Origin: Adiantum capillus-veneris
Taxonomy: Eukaryota; Streptophyta; Polypodiopsida; Polypodiales; Pteridaceae
DNA length: 64,000 bases
Assembly: GCA_014529385.2 (NCBI GenBank)
Contig: CM043963.1
Span: 104,764,912-104,828,911 of the forward strand
Direction of reading: 5' to 3'
The translations under genes were made by a program, and so were the position numbers. The first letter of the stretch is position 1, and every line of letters begins with the position of its first letter. The notes under the pieces were generated by a model. It did not search any database. It was not told the origin of the DNA and was given only the letters and a program-made list of their open reading frames with translations. Shown here piece after piece: positions 1 through 10,898 of the stretch.

Positions 1-119
1 GAGGGTCCTTGAACAAGTGTGCCCTAGTTACAAGCAGCTTCTTACTCCCTCTGGGGACTTTCCCCTCTCGATTGGATTTCTTGAGTTTCAAGTGTAAGGG
101 TAAATGGTCTAATATGCTC

Positions 120-645
120 TTTGTAGGCAACACTTTTATCTCAAGTAGAGACGGCAGGATCCAACCAGCTTGGTGAGAGGAGTAGCACATGTCAAGCTGA
201 GAAGCTGTGTGGGAATACTGTAGGCTTTTGTGTGTGAATCCTGGTGTGCTTCTCCAGGGATCAACCTCCCACATGTCCATCATAGTACATTTCTCATAGA
301 GACCTAGCCATTTAGCTTTTTTAGAACCTGTCAGTAGACTAGCTGAGCATGTTCTATCCTTGATTTTCTCCACCATATTAAAGTCACCTATCAGTAGCCA
401 CTCTCCTTCAAAAGGATCATCCCTAAGGTGTATCCGTAGTTTGGCTCTAACTAGCATTGCACGGGACATATATGTTCACTATGGTGATAGGTTGACATGC
501 CCACATGACTCTCACTCCTAGGACTCTCCATGAGGGCTCCAAGTTCTTGTTCACAATAGAGAGGACACCATTGAATTCATCCACTCCCTCTCCATAGAAT
601 ACCAACTTCTTTCCCAATGCCTATTTTCTTTTGTTGTGAGCATCC
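120..645 (-). pseudogene. LINE ORF2 endonuclease (EEP) fragment
   Basis: Minus-strand translation shows the EEP signatures ITIVNIYVPC (usually a VNVYAPC-like strand) and then LLIGDFNMVE followed by a D about 5 residues on, the GDFN metal-binding motif of LINE endonucleases. The two motifs lie in different frames and several stops interrupt them, so it is a pseudogene. The N-terminal catalytic Asn/Glu strands are absent. The family role is nicking target DNA for target-primed reverse transcription. Confidence 0.65.
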
Positions 646-672
646 AGATGATCTTCTTAGATGGCCCAGCAA

Positions 673-1179
673 TTAATTGAGCGGAATAGTGAGTAGTCTA
701 GCTCCAACATTGATCACCATGCTTTTAGGTGGTGTCTTATAGGTATTCCAGCCTATACAAACCCAATTAGAGTACCTTTCTAGACCCCTTTTGTTGGGCA
801 AAAACAAGGGGGTGCCCATTTGGTTGGCAAGCATTTTGATATTATTGCACAACCAACCAGGCAAGCGTGTAAACTTTACCCAGACAGGATTCGTCGAGTC
901 AAACATTGGCTCCCATGGGACAACACATATTGTAATCATGTTGAATGTAAGGGGACCTTTGTTTAGGATCTTTGAAATGTCGGAGACCTCCTTGAATCTA
1001 ACTGAGCAAAAACCCTTAGCTAGATAAGTAGTATTTTCAATTGCTCCCCCATGCCTAAGGATTTGTGGCCCCTCAATCCATTGTATCAGCTCGTATCTAT
1101 TTGAGATTCTCCCACTGAAGCCAAACATTAACGTTAGCTTAGTTTGCATGGCTAATTGTTTTTTAAATATAGCTTGCAA
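673..1179 (-). pseudogene. LINE ORF1-like DUF4283 domain protein
   Basis: An open frame of 168 codons. It shows the DUF4283 pattern: an aromatic/glycine start (YLAKGFCSVRF), a central ILNKGPLTFNMITICVVPWEP, then PVWVKFTRLPGWL about 25 residues on. The family occurs in plant LINE ORF1 proteins and transposon-derived zinc-knuckle proteins, where it is thought to bind nucleic acid. No CCHC knuckle follows before the endonuclease remnant begins, so the C-terminal half is lost. The frame upstream (1182-1905) probably belonged to the same protein. Confidence 0.6.
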
Positions 1180-1181
1180 AA

Positions 1182-1905
1182 CTACGACAGAAATAGCCTC
1201 TGCAACCTCAATCTGTTGTGGCAGAGATTATTTAGAGCAGTAAAGGCTCTATCATCTTCAAATAACCCACCGTCTTCTGCCCGTGAGCATGTTCTTTTGT
1301 TACCAATAGGGTCGTCAACTAGCTGCTTGTTAACTTCCTTTAGCTCTTGTTCAAGCCGAGTCTTAACAATCTTCAAATTTTCATGGTCTACCTCACTTGA
1401 GGTCTCAGTAGTTGTGTCTTTAGCAAAATCAGCACCCTTCAAGATGCTTGCAAAAGAGATTCCTGGTCTAATAGCTGCAGAAGTTTTCCCCACCTTGTTT
1501 CCATCAGTACAAATAGTGCCTTGTTGCTCACCTGGCTTGAGGGTTTTCACCTCAAAGTTACATCCTTTAGCATGTTGGTCAAAATTTCTTAATTTTTCTT
1601 CAATAGTGCGGACCATATCAACTGACCATGATTTATTAACCATCGGAGTAAGACCCTTTGTCAACCCCCCCCCCCCCCCCCCCCCACAAACACACACACA
1701 TCAAGGCTCTGTTCGATGTTTGTGCAGATTGCCCATCGTCTTCATCCATCGGAATGATTTCATCACTCAATGGAATTTTCATAGCCGCGAGTATTTGTGA
1801 AAACTTAACAATGTCCTCTTCTATGGGTAGAGAGTCTACCTCCATTGCTACCGCATCGGGGGAGTGCCTAGGGTTTTTCGGCTGATAGAACCTAAGCACC
1901 AACAC
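1182..1905 (-). pseudogene. N-terminal part of LINE ORF1, split by a C21 tract
   Basis: Two overlapping minus-strand frames (1636-1905 and 1182-1697) read through charged, coiled-coil-like sequence (for example KTRLEQELKEVNKQLVDD) towards the DUF4283 domain. The frame changes within a run of 21 C at 1665-1685, read as poly-Gly on the minus strand. Slippage in that tract is the simplest cause of the break. No domain is recognisable in this part. Confidence 0.4.
1665..1685. repeat. Poly-C tract (21 C)
   Basis: Uninterrupted run of 21 C, followed by a short CA repeat. It lies inside a LINE coding region and marks a frame change. Confidence 0.95.
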
Positions 1906-2319
1906 CAGCTAATGGTATGGGGCAAAGAGCTAGCAAGCCCCACGGGAATGACCCCTACATGAGGGGGCACAAGGAAAAATAAACGCTTAAGATAAGGCAA
2001 GGCTGACAAAATGGCTTCAAAGCGTAGAAATGCTGACACTAACAAAAGAGCGCTTAAGATAAGGCTAGTAGATTTGAGAAGTAAGGCTTCAATGTGATGA
2101 GTGTGCATGTGCGTGGATGCGTGCCTGCATGCGTGGTGCGGTGCACGTGGGGAAGGGGGAAGATCACAAGTTGGTGTGGGTGGAGCAGCCTCACAGGACT
2201 AAAGATGAGGAGCTCCTTATTCTCATATGTAATGAAGAATAATGGTATGTACACATGCGGGCGGGCAGCCGGACATTAAACGTCTAGGCGGGCAAAAAAC
2301 GGAGCACCTTCACCCAACA
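1900..2319 (-). repeat. 3' LTR of a decayed Copia element (outer boundary uncertain)
   Basis: On the minus strand a purine tract (AAGTGGGAGAT, 2320-2330) is followed directly by TGTTGGGTGAAGG, the typical junction of polypurine tract and Copia 3' LTR. The inner boundary at 2319 is therefore well supported. The outer boundary was not found; I place it near the end of LINE sequence. The block contains a short direct repeat (CGCTTAAGATAAGGC near 1985 and 2051). Confidence 0.5.
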
Positions 2320-2332
2320 ATCTCCCACTTAA
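2320..2332 (-). other. Polypurine tract of the Copia element
   Basis: Minus strand AAGTGGGAGAT immediately ahead of TGTTGGG, the standard plus-strand priming site position. Confidence 0.6.
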
Positions 2333-2613
2333 AGGTGATGCGCTGATAAGTGAGGCCTACTAGCTAAACTACTAGTATGTACAAGAAACTAGATGAGAGA
2401 CTCTCTCAACCTACGCCCACTGGCTCGCTCTGTCGATCTACACGTAGTCGTATTGGCTCTGGTGGTAGGCTAGTGTGCGTACCCACGCTAGAGCCTGCAT
2501 GTAAATTTGGTAGACAACTCTATATGGTCTGCAAAGCTCCACAAAGCTTCATGCTAGTGTCAGCCACCGTACGACTGACAATCCCTGCTGCAAATTCTCC
2601 CACTGTCTAGCTA
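2333..2613 (-). other. Copia 3' region, no recognisable coding
   Basis: Between the polypurine tract and the last pol fragment. Nothing identifiable is present. RT and RNase H, which a complete Copia would have here, are deleted. Confidence 0.4.
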
Positions 2614-3282
2614 CTAGGTCGGGTGTTGACAGTAAAACAAGTCAAACATGAGACACCCAAACACTGACAAAATATGCACAAGAGTGGTTGTACTCGCCTC
2701 CCCTGCGCTATCTAAAAAATTTGCATCCTCAGGACTACCCATCGCGTATGAATGTGTCAACAATGACACTGGGGAAGCTATCTCCCTCTCACCCATATGC
2801 AAAATTGTGCATCCTAGCATCAACTCATCAGCCTCTAACATGAGCATGTCAAAAAACTCCATATTTGTCAGCTTTGTCTGTGTCTCTAGGGAGCAAACCT
2901 GCTCTACCTCTGCCTGCACAAAGTCTGACAACACCTATTGTGTCTCACTAGAGCACAACCGATCTATCTCTGTCTCTATAGAGTCTACTAGTACGTCCTT
3001 CACAGCTAAATTCTCTATCTCTTGAGCATGATGGAGATCATTGGCGAAAAAGACATGTCTCGTCTCTTGCTCAAAGCATGCTAGTAACAAAACCGAGACT
3101 ACACCGTCTCGAACCTCAGACACATGCATAGGATATACCAGGCCGCTGAAGACTCCTCTGGCAATCACTAGTGAACGGCAATGCATCTGGAAAGACTGCT
3201 CTCTAAGCAGTACATGACAACCAAAAGCTGCCAACTGTCTCACTGAGATCAAGCTCTGTCTCAGCTGAGGAACGTAGCGCAC
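2614..3282 (-). pseudogene. Copia pol fragment downstream of protease
   Basis: Minus-strand frames at 2935-3282 and 2614-2934. The first begins MRYVPQLRQSLISVRQL, closely matching the conserved block that follows Copia retropepsin (normally VRYVPxLRxNLISVGQL), then SLVIARGVFSGLVYPMHVS, the stretch leading to the GAG-pre-integrase domain. The second frame is acidic and has no recognisable domain. No integrase core, RT or RNase H follows. Only about 330 bases lie between this and the 3' LTR, so most of pol has been deleted. Confidence 0.6.
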
Positions 3283-3315
3283 ATGTCATAGTGTGTATGA
3301 CGTACCACTGGACAA

Positions 3316-3680
3316 TTACAAACAAACGTCTCCTGCTCCCTCTATGTCAAACGCCGAACCATCGACCAAGTGCACACAGGTAAGTCTCCCACTAGAAAAT
3401 GTGCTAAACCACTCACGACATGGTGTGACGTGGAAAACTGCATCACTATCTAGTAACCACTGTGGAGAAGGTGTGCTAACCATAGACAAATCTACAAGAG
3501 ATACACAGGAGGCAAGTGTGACATCACCATCACTGCCATAATTTGCCACTGGAACTGCCTCTCTAACATCTGTCAAAGCCGTATTTGCATCTTGCATACA
3601 TCTCCATTACTATCTCATACGTCTAAAACAACGACGTCTAATGTGCCCTGTGTGACCGCAATGCCAACAAGGCATGTATC
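3316..3680 (-). pseudogene. Copia gag zinc knuckle and retropepsin remnant
   Basis: On the minus strand a CCHC knuckle reads CWHCGHTGHIRRRC (C-x2-C-x4-H-x4-C, about 3630-3670), soon followed by two stops. The next frame (3316-3597) contains WLLDSDAVFHVTPCREWFS, the active-site strand of a Copia protease, where the usual D-S-G-A reads D-S-D-A. The catalytic Asp is kept but the following Gly is changed. The rest of gag is not recognisable. Order and spacing fit the fragment at 2614-3282, so together they are one decayed Copia. Confidence 0.65.
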
Positions 3681-3739
3681 GGCAAGAATGAGACCGCCAT
3701 CTCTCAATGTCACACATATCTGCTGCCATAAGTGAACGC

Positions 3740-4620
3740 CAAAATGTCAACAAGGTGGGAGATCACTCGACCACTACGCTAATCAAGCATAAACCAACCA
3801 ATAGCTCAATAGTGAAACCATGTAACCTGCATGCTCTAGTCTCATGCTCGGAATATGCATCAATGTGAGAACATGAAGAAAAATCAAAGGAAACCTGTAA
3901 TCACTACGAGCATCCATAAATGTATGGCTAAGAACCAAAGTATGGCAAGAAATCTGACAAAATCTCCCTTGTAAACTGAGCAAAACCTCAAGTACAATCT
4001 CAACCATAAACCATGCCAACTAGCAACAAAGTGGGAGGTAACTCGACCACTACAAAATGCTCAAAAGCATGATTAATCGCATCAAATCTGATGCTAACAT
4101 ATGCCTAGAAACAACTCCACAAGCTGCAGACTCTGCAAGCATAGGCTGGGACAAACTGCTCAACCGAGCGTAAAGCGCATAACCATATTCGCAAGTAGAG
4201 AGCAAACTAGCTCAAAACGCATCCCACGAGAGAAACTGCCTGCAAAATATTTGCAAAAAAACTGTGAAACTTGTGACTACCTGACTGTAGCCATACAAGC
4301 ATACGTCAATGCTCACTCCTACGAGAGTGGGTACAAGAACACCAAAGTGTGTCCAAACTGACAAAACCTGTCAAAGTTCGAGTAAGCACTCGATCACTGT
4401 CAAAGTGGGAATAAATCAACCATTGTACAAGATGGCATAACACTGTGGGTGACAAGCCAAAAAATTGCTGATAACTGCCAGAGTGGGAGTCAACTCGATC
4501 ATTAAACCATCAGAGAGCAAACTATGAATACATGCAAACCATGGCAAGCATCTAGGAAAAATCTGCAAAGTTTCCCCAGGAAACTGAGTAAAAACTCAAA
4601 AAATCTCACCAAATCGCATG
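3740..4620. repeat. Degenerate tandem repeats, no gene
   Basis: Several diverged copies of a block containing GTGGGAGnnACTCGACCACT occur near 3755, 4029, 4400 and 4488. A second shared block, ATGGCAAGnnATCTG...AAACTGAGnAAAA, occurs near 3942 and 4542. Spacing is irregular (75-370 bases). The block may be the 5' non-coding part of the Copia next to it. I see no coding potential. Confidence 0.5.
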
Positions 4621-4973
4621 AAAATTAGACACACAGTGTCTCAGTAAACACATTATATTTTATGACAACACATGTCAGCTCCCTAGCCAAATTGCCCACA
4701 CAGTGCACTCGAATCCTATTGAATGGCCATAGAGGTGGACCAATGAGAATTAAGCTAGAGTAAATCTAGTTTAATTCATTTAAAAACACTTAATAAAAAG
4801 AACCAATAAGAATTAAGCTCTCTAGAAGACTCTTGGCCAGTCTCCCAAGGGATCCAATGAGCATTTAGCAACCCAATGGATTCCTATTGGCGAGAAGACA
4901 AAGAGGTCCAATGAGAGTTTAATTGCATTATTTAATTACCTAAAACTCTCACAAAAGGGAAAAGGGGGACACA

Positions 4974-5816
4974 TGTCACAAGGCTATCACTTATGCTTCT
5001 CAATTATGATTGGCTAAGCTTTGCAAGGTCCAATGGAGTGCTAGCAAGAGTAAATTGCAAGAGGGGTCGACCAAGAGAGAGAGTTGATTTTGGCAATCAT
5101 TATCACACACACAATCTCATGTGTGAAGCAAGAAGACTCTCTCTCTCTCCTTCTCAAGCTTTAATGGAAAGCTCATCATCTAGTCCAAGCTTGTGAGAAG
5201 GGAGGCCTACACCAACAACTCTTGGCTTTGTGATGTAAATCCGACCAAGAGCCAAGCTTCAATGCATGCTCACCTCCTCTACCATGCTAATTACTAAGCT
5301 ACGCTAAGCTATTATGAGTGACTATGTGAGGAGATATACTTCTTTCTCGTAAGACTACTCCTTCTTCCTCTCAATCTACTCTCATACCCCTCTAGCTCTC
5401 ACCATCTTCGAATGTGTGTGAGGTCTTGGGTTTGAGACCATGAGGGAATTGATGTTGTGTTTTATAAGTGTGTGCATGGTGCTTGAAGCTTCCATCTTCA
5501 TTGCACCGTCAAGTTATTGAAGGAACACAAAGTATTGTATTGTAAGATGTCTCCCTTGATGGGGGAAACCTATAATACAAAGATTTTGGGAGGGGGGATG
5601 CTCCATGTAAATCCGGTCCTCAACTATTGTCAATAGCTTAATTTCTCTCTCTTTTGAAGTATTGCTCATGCCTATCTAACTAGGAGTTATGCTTTTTGTT
5701 TCTCTCTCCATCCAAGCACTCTTGTTATGCTCATTAGGAATCTATTCTAATGAAATGCTCACTGTGTTCATGTTATTTTCCGCTACACACAAGTTACTAG
5801 GCCATTAAATGTTACA
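4974..5816 (+). repeat. Probable 5' LTR preceding a tRNA-Met primer site
   Basis: The right boundary is good: ...AAATGTTACA, one base, then TGGTATCAGAGC. The left boundary is a guess at TGTCACAAGG (TG...CA ends). No second copy exists in the window, so length cannot be confirmed. A purine-rich stretch just left of 4974 could be a polypurine tract, which would instead make this the 3' LTR of something to the left. Confidence 0.45.
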
Positions 5817-5817
5817 T

Positions 5818-5829
5818 TGGTATCAGAGC
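5818..5829 (+). other. Primer-binding site, initiator tRNA-Met type
   Basis: TGGTATCAGAGC, complementary to the 3' end of plant initiator tRNA-Met, one base after an LTR-like CA end. Confidence 0.75.
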
Positions 5830-6219
5830 ACAAGGTTTCTCTTTTCTTGCTCAAGAAGGGAGGTCCTCAAGCTAGCTATAAATGGTTGGTACTATTAATT
5901 GCAATTGAGTAAGTAGAATAGGGATTTTCAGCCTTGCAGTGCACCTGCCTTCGTGCAGATAACAGGGTATCACCGTTGAGAGATATGGTCTCAATAGTGG
6001 AGTCCTATGGGGCTTGCCTATGAATTAACCACTATTGAGCTATTAGAAGCTTGATAGAAAAGCCGGTATTGTTTTGGTGTTGAAAGACCCTCTCTTCTAT
6101 TCCTTGCAATTAATGATATTTGAGCCACAACTACAGTAGCTTGAGTGCTTTTCTGAAGGGGTAAAGAGGAGCAGCAACTAGGGCTTGAAGTGCCAAAGTA
6201 CACCTAAAATTTGTTAGAA

Positions 6220-7913
6220 TGGCTGACAATAGTAAAGAGAGTGAAATTAAGGTTGATAGCTTTGATTTTGCTAATGAGCAGCCTACTAATGATGCCCCTA
6301 TGCTTGTTAACTACCTTCAAAGTGAAGTGCAACAGCAACTACGTGCCCATGGGATTCTCCAAGCTCCCCACCATGAAGAGAGAGAGCCATGAGCAATCCA
6401 TCCCTTCAAAGTGAAGTGCAACAGTAGCTACGTGCCCATGGGATTCTCCAAGCTCCCCACCATGAAGAGAGAGTACCTAGGAAGCCTCCTTGTGAGACTT
6501 CCAAAAGAGGTCTCTCTTCGATTCGGGAAGAAGAAGAGGATCCATACGAAGGGCTCAAAAATTTACTTCTTGATGGTCCATCTCCTTCCCAAAGGAGAAC
6601 TCAAGAGCCCCCACCAAAGAAACGAGAAAGAAGTGAGCCTCCTGCCACCTCGGCAGAGGTGGCTCCACGAAGACGGCGGGCAAAATTCTCTCCATCACCT
6701 ACTAAACGGAGAAGACCATCACACACTTATCCACACCATAATTCAAAGAGGGATGATAGAAAACAAGAGAAAAAAAAGGCGAGAAAGAGGTCACCCTCTT
6801 CTCCATCTTCTTCATCCTCTTCCTCTTATGAAGAAAGTGATGGTGCCGACAAGGAAGACCAAGGCAAGAAAAAGGTGAGAAAGAGGTCACCCTCTTCTCC
6901 ATCTTCCTCAAATTCTTCATCTTCTGAAGAAAGCGATGGTGCAACTTTTGAACCATGAAAAAGAAGAGGCCATAGGAAATCCTATGCCGCATGGAAGAGG
7001 TCGTCCAAGCTCAAGAAGTTCAAAGAGGGAAGAAAGTACATCTCTTTTCTTACCTACGATGGCACCTTTGGTGCTATGGACAAAGTTTTGGCCTTTATCC
7101 AACAATTCAATGCGGCGTTTGGAGATGAGGGCTTCACGGAGTCCTCTAAGCTATGCCATGTAGTATGCATTTTCAAAAATCTGCCAAGCAATGGTGGTCT
7201 AGCCTACGGGCAAACGGTGAAGCTCCACAAACATGGAAAGCTTTAAGAGCTTCCATTATGAAGCAATTTTTGGCTACCGATGCCAAAGACAAAGTACTCA
7301 CAAAATGGCGAAGCTTGAAGATCTCTCCCTACAAATCCATTCACAAATATCTAGACAAGTTTTGGGACTTATATCTCAAAGCCACTGTGTTCAAAAAGAT
7401 GGACTTTGGAGAGCAAAAACAACAATTCTGTGTGGGCTTAACTGAAGATATGGCGCAGTATGTCAACTCCCAAAGGCCACACACCATATCTGCAGTCATT
7501 CACCATACTATGGTGGCTTCACGAATCAATTTTCAAACAAGGGCTAAGAGAAATCTTAGCCCACGGAAATCAAGGGTTCCAATGAGCCTAAGGGGAAGGA
7601 AAATGTCTCCTAAAGGCAATTCCAATAACAAAATCGCTAAGGTGAAGGGATTTCCAAAGGCAAAAGCAAACTCTCTCCTGAAGAGCTTGAGTGTTATCGC
7701 AAGGATAACCGTTGTTTCAAATGCGGCGAGCAAGGGCATGTGTACCGTGCTTGCCCCTAAAAGAACACCCGCCATGAGCAAGAAAGAGAAAGAAAGATCA
7801 GATATGAGAAAGCTTTACATGCACTTAAAGACTGCCTCACCAGCCATCAACCCAAAGATTATTTCAGCCCATAAAGCTGTGTCAAGGGATGACACATGCG
7901 AGAAGGGGGGAAA
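6220..7913 (+). pseudogene. Ty3/Gypsy gag, frameshifted
   Basis: Starts MADNSKESEIKVDSFDF at 6220. An 89-bp duplication (about 6314 and 6403) with a stop follows early. A Ser/Arg-rich region (6659-6955) has two tandem copies of RKRSPSSPSS...EESDGA, spaced 96 bp. After a stop and frame changes, the Retrotrans_gag domain reads FLTYDGTFGAMDKVLAFIQQ (about 7040) and then QWWSSLRANGEAPQTW through YVNSQRPHTISAVIH (7153-7530). A CCHC knuckle (CFKCGEQGHVYRAC, 7713-7755) lies in yet another frame. No protease, RT or integrase follows: the frame ends at a polypurine tract and an LTR, so this was gag-only or lost pol. Confidence 0.75.
7901..7913 (+). other. Polypurine tract
   Basis: AGAAGGGGGGAAA directly abuts the LTR beginning at 7914, the usual position of a plus-strand primer ahead of a 3' LTR. 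Confidence 0.55.
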
Positions 7914-8806
7914 TATTAGCAGCAAGCTAACTTGAACACCATTTTTTGGAGCTCTCATCGTAAAATAAATTATTATTTTGATGAATCGAGAATATTGTAA
8001 CTCCTATTTTTCGGATAAACTTTGTAATCGATGAGCCGCGGCTACAAGCTTCTAGATTGTATCAACCTGTCTTTAGTTAGAGCTCCCAGATTATTAGTTT
8101 TGACCACCAAAAACCTTGGCTAAGGTATAAACGCCAATTTTGTAAAGTTATTATTAAGTTTTGGATAATGAAATACAAAGCGTGTGCTAACGGCGCTCAC
8201 TTCTCTCCTTCTTGCACTTCCTACTCTCTCCTCAGTTGTCACATTGTAGTCGCGTATGCTACGTTGCAACCACGGCAAGAGCTCTACGCATTGACGTAAG
8301 CAATTCACGATATTTTGTAGCTGCCTAATTTTATCATAAGTAGGAATTTACACTTCAAAATAAAAAACTAAGCATAGGTGGGGTATTGGGGCATCATTGC
8401 TGAGCATTTAGATACATTCTGGGTCAAAAACGACTAGGTCAAAAATCCATTGCTGCTAATAATCGCGATTTTTACACTTGAGCTAAAGTGGGATTTGAGA
8501 CTATAAGCATGTGTGCTTAGGTCTTATAAACATGTCCTAGAAGTTTTGGTACGTTTGGATGTCATTTGATACTGTAAAACAGATGTGATTTGTTTGCTGA
8601 TGAGAGCGATTGGCTTTTGGTGATTTTAGTCACTTGAGTGTAGCTTGAGTTAGATGCGAGTTGTTTGTTGTTTTCCAAGAGATTGACAACCTCTTGTAGC
8701 CTCTATGCACTAGTCAAGTCAGCTTCGTCCCATGGATTGACAATGTATTTGTGGTTCTCGCTACATCTGCAATAAGATAGGAGTGAGGTTAGACACCCGT
8801 CCCACA
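7914..8806 (+). repeat. LTR of the tRNA-Asp-primed Ty3 family (related to 28674-29590)
   Basis: About 893 bp, alignable from end to end with the LTR at 28674-29590. Shared landmarks are AGCAGCAAGCTAAC at the start, GCTACAAGCTTC, AGATTGTATCAACCTGTC, GGGGTATTGGG and CGTCCCACA at the end. The expected TGTTAG start reads TATTAG. Many substitutions and small indels separate the two copies, so they are not a young pair. No target duplication was found. It is either the 3' LTR of the gag element to its left or a separate solo LTR. Confidence 0.7.
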
Positions 8807-9540
8807 CTAACTCTCTCCCATAAGTGCCATGCCTATTGAATGGTATAGGACCTTGTCGGGAAAAAGCTTTAGACACAATGAAGTGAGCCATCGTGAGCTG
8901 GTAACCTCTTTCGGCTATAGAGGTTAGTTTTTCACACAATCATCGTTCGTTCTTCTAATGGCTCGGTTGGCCAAAAGACGACAAAGGGGGATGCGAGGCG
9001 ACAAGTGATTGTATGGCACAACATGTACATCAACTCAACCCGATGAGATATGGCTATTAACCATTGATCCAAAGAGAACGGTAAGAGGATCATTACCCAT
9101 GTTTTCCTCGTGACTGCATCCGTCGAAAGAGGCACTTGCATCGTCGTCAAAAGGGACGCTCCAAATACGGATCGCTCTCTTGACTGGTGTGTGGAGAAAT
9201 TTCTTTTTGAGTGGTGTGAATCCTCATTTCTTCTTAACTGTTTTCATGTTAAAATTGGCATTTTATTTATTAATTTTGGTGCTTATGGCTTGTGAGGGAA
9301 AGATGAAAGGTGAGAGTAAGAGAAGAGGTTTGAAGGTAGGGGGAGAAGATTTGAGAGAAATGAAATGAGAGAGGGTGGGAGGAGAAGGTTTGAGAGAAAT
9401 GAAATGAGAAGAAGGTTTGAAAGGGTGGGAGGTAATGAAATAAAAAGGGTTTTCTTTTATAGAGATAGAGATCACTAGCTCTAAAGAGAGAGTGGGAGTG
9501 TGAAAGAAATAAAGAAGAGAGAGGGAGCTTTTATATGCCA
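8807..9540. other. Non-coding stretch with a small GA-rich minisatellite
   Basis: No recognisable coding sequence. At about 9330-9435 a purine-rich motif (TTTGAGAGAAATGAAATGAGA with variants) is repeated about three times. Confidence 0.5.
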
Positions 9541-9916
9541 ACGGGAAAAGGGGGGGGGGGGGGGGGGGGGGGGCAACAAAAAGCAGTGGATAAAGGGCAC
9601 AACATGAGGTTAGGGGGTAGCACAGGGTCAAGAGGTAGCACGGGGTGCACGCGGGTGGGCTCAGGCGATAGAACCCGCATGTCCGCATGGACGTCTGCAT
9701 GGACTGCGACGTGCTAGCAGTCCACAAGGCATGCATGCATGCACGTGTCCCAAGGTCGTCGTCCATGTGGCACATCACGTGGACTACAATCGATCTGCAG
9801 TCCATGTGGCATGCCATGTGGACGGTGGCTCCGTGGTACACGCGGACCAACGCCTGCATGGACAGTGAGGCCCACATAGGGCCGATTCCCACAGGGAAAG
9901 GGGCTTGGGGGCTTGG

Positions 9917-9957
<41 letters not shown>

Positions 9958-10044
9958 AGGGGGAGGGAAGGTTCCCATTGGGGGAGGGGGATGGCAAGAG
10001 AGAGAAAGAGGGGTTGGGGGTTATTCCCATGGGGGATGGGGGAT

Positions 10045-10092
<48 letters not shown>
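9541..10092. repeat. G24 tract, CATGTGG-rich region and GA arrays
   Basis: A run of 24 G (9550-9573) is followed by a GC-rich region with repeated CCATGTGG/CACGTGG words (9680-9850). Then come repeated TTCCCA-type units joined to G-runs and (GA)n tracts (9918-9947 and 10048-10091). The same unit type recurs at 22865-23219 beyond the other end of the LINE. Apparent open frames here are low-complexity artefacts. Confidence 0.7.
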
Positions 10093-10095
<3 letters not shown>

Positions 10096-10127
10096 TTTTA
10101 TTATCATCCTCGGAGGTCAAATATGAC

Positions 10128-10883
10128 CTATGGGACCAAAGTTACATGTGATGTAGTATGTGTATGGCTGATGAGTGACTCTCGATGCTCCAAAATTGTG
10201 GTGATAAGAGTCGCAATGGAGAGCCCACATTGTGGCTGGGAGAGAAAAGTGTGTAGGTCTGAGTCATGACTGAAAATGTGAGAGAAGCAAGTTCGAATGT
10301 GACCAAAAGTTGAGCACTCTAGTAGTATGTGGTACTCAGACTCTCGAACTTGCAATGAGAATAATGTGCACAATCGATTTGACTCTTCTCCATTGCCCCA
10401 ACGCCCTGTCTTGCATCGAAGGAAATGGGAGCTAAGCCGAATGGCTGCGATACTGCGTATCACTGACAAGGGGATAGGCTCAAGCATGTACGTGTGAGTA
10501 CGGTTTCCTCTTTTAGTGAAGAACATGGTTTTGTAGTTGGGGGCAATATGGGTGGTGTAATATATGAAGCGTGACCCACCGGACTTCTCCCAAGCCATAA
10601 TACATTGGCATTGTAGAAAAGTTTCATTCACTTGGGAGTCAATTGAAGTATCATGTAGCAAGTGTGATGCATCCCATCTCCCAAACCACTTCTTTATGTC
10701 TTGCATCCATCCCGTGCTCAAGATATTGCTTTTATGCGTCTTTTGAACTGTTTTGCTTGCTTCCCATGCAATTGTAGGAAGTCGATGTGAGGGGTTTTGA
10801 TGCATCTTTATCATGTACTCCACAACCCTTTCCATGCCCATAACCTCAATTGAAAGAGATCCCGACTCAAGAAGTAGGAGCAT
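10128..10883 (-). pseudogene. LINE ORF2 C-terminal region
   Basis: 251 open codons. The part from about residue 150 (LSSHFLRCKTGRWGNG...CTLFSLQVRESEYHILLECSTF) matches the C-terminal Cys/His region of plant LINE ORF2 proteins, where a C-x2-C pair precedes a VED(E)xxHFLxxCP block. Here the Cys pair reads C-T-L-F, so the second Cys is lost. It continues the same protein as 10899-12629 in a different frame. Confidence 0.6.
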
Positions 10884-10898
10884 ATATGGTGTTTGTGT

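Larger units (their letters stand above)
1..1905 (-). mobile_element. Truncated L1-like LINE fragment
   Basis: Reading on the minus strand, this stretch holds an ORF1-type region with a DUF4283-like domain followed by part of an endonuclease/exonuclease/phosphatase (EEP) domain, the order seen in plant L1-type LINEs. The element enters from the left window edge, so reverse transcriptase, if present, lies outside. The DUF4283 part is followed almost directly by the middle of the EEP domain, so the C-terminus of ORF1 and the N-terminus of ORF2 are missing, probably by an internal deletion. Nothing here is an intact gene. Confidence 0.7.

Noticed and set aside
4993-5196. Short plus-strand frame in the LTR region before the tRNA-Met primer site
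   Set aside because: No domain; it lies within LTR-like non-coding sequence.
9535-10270. Several overlapping long frames in the GA/G-rich region
   Set aside because: They translate to Glu-Arg, Ser-Leu or poly-Gly repeats on both strands; this is microsatellite sequence, not coding.
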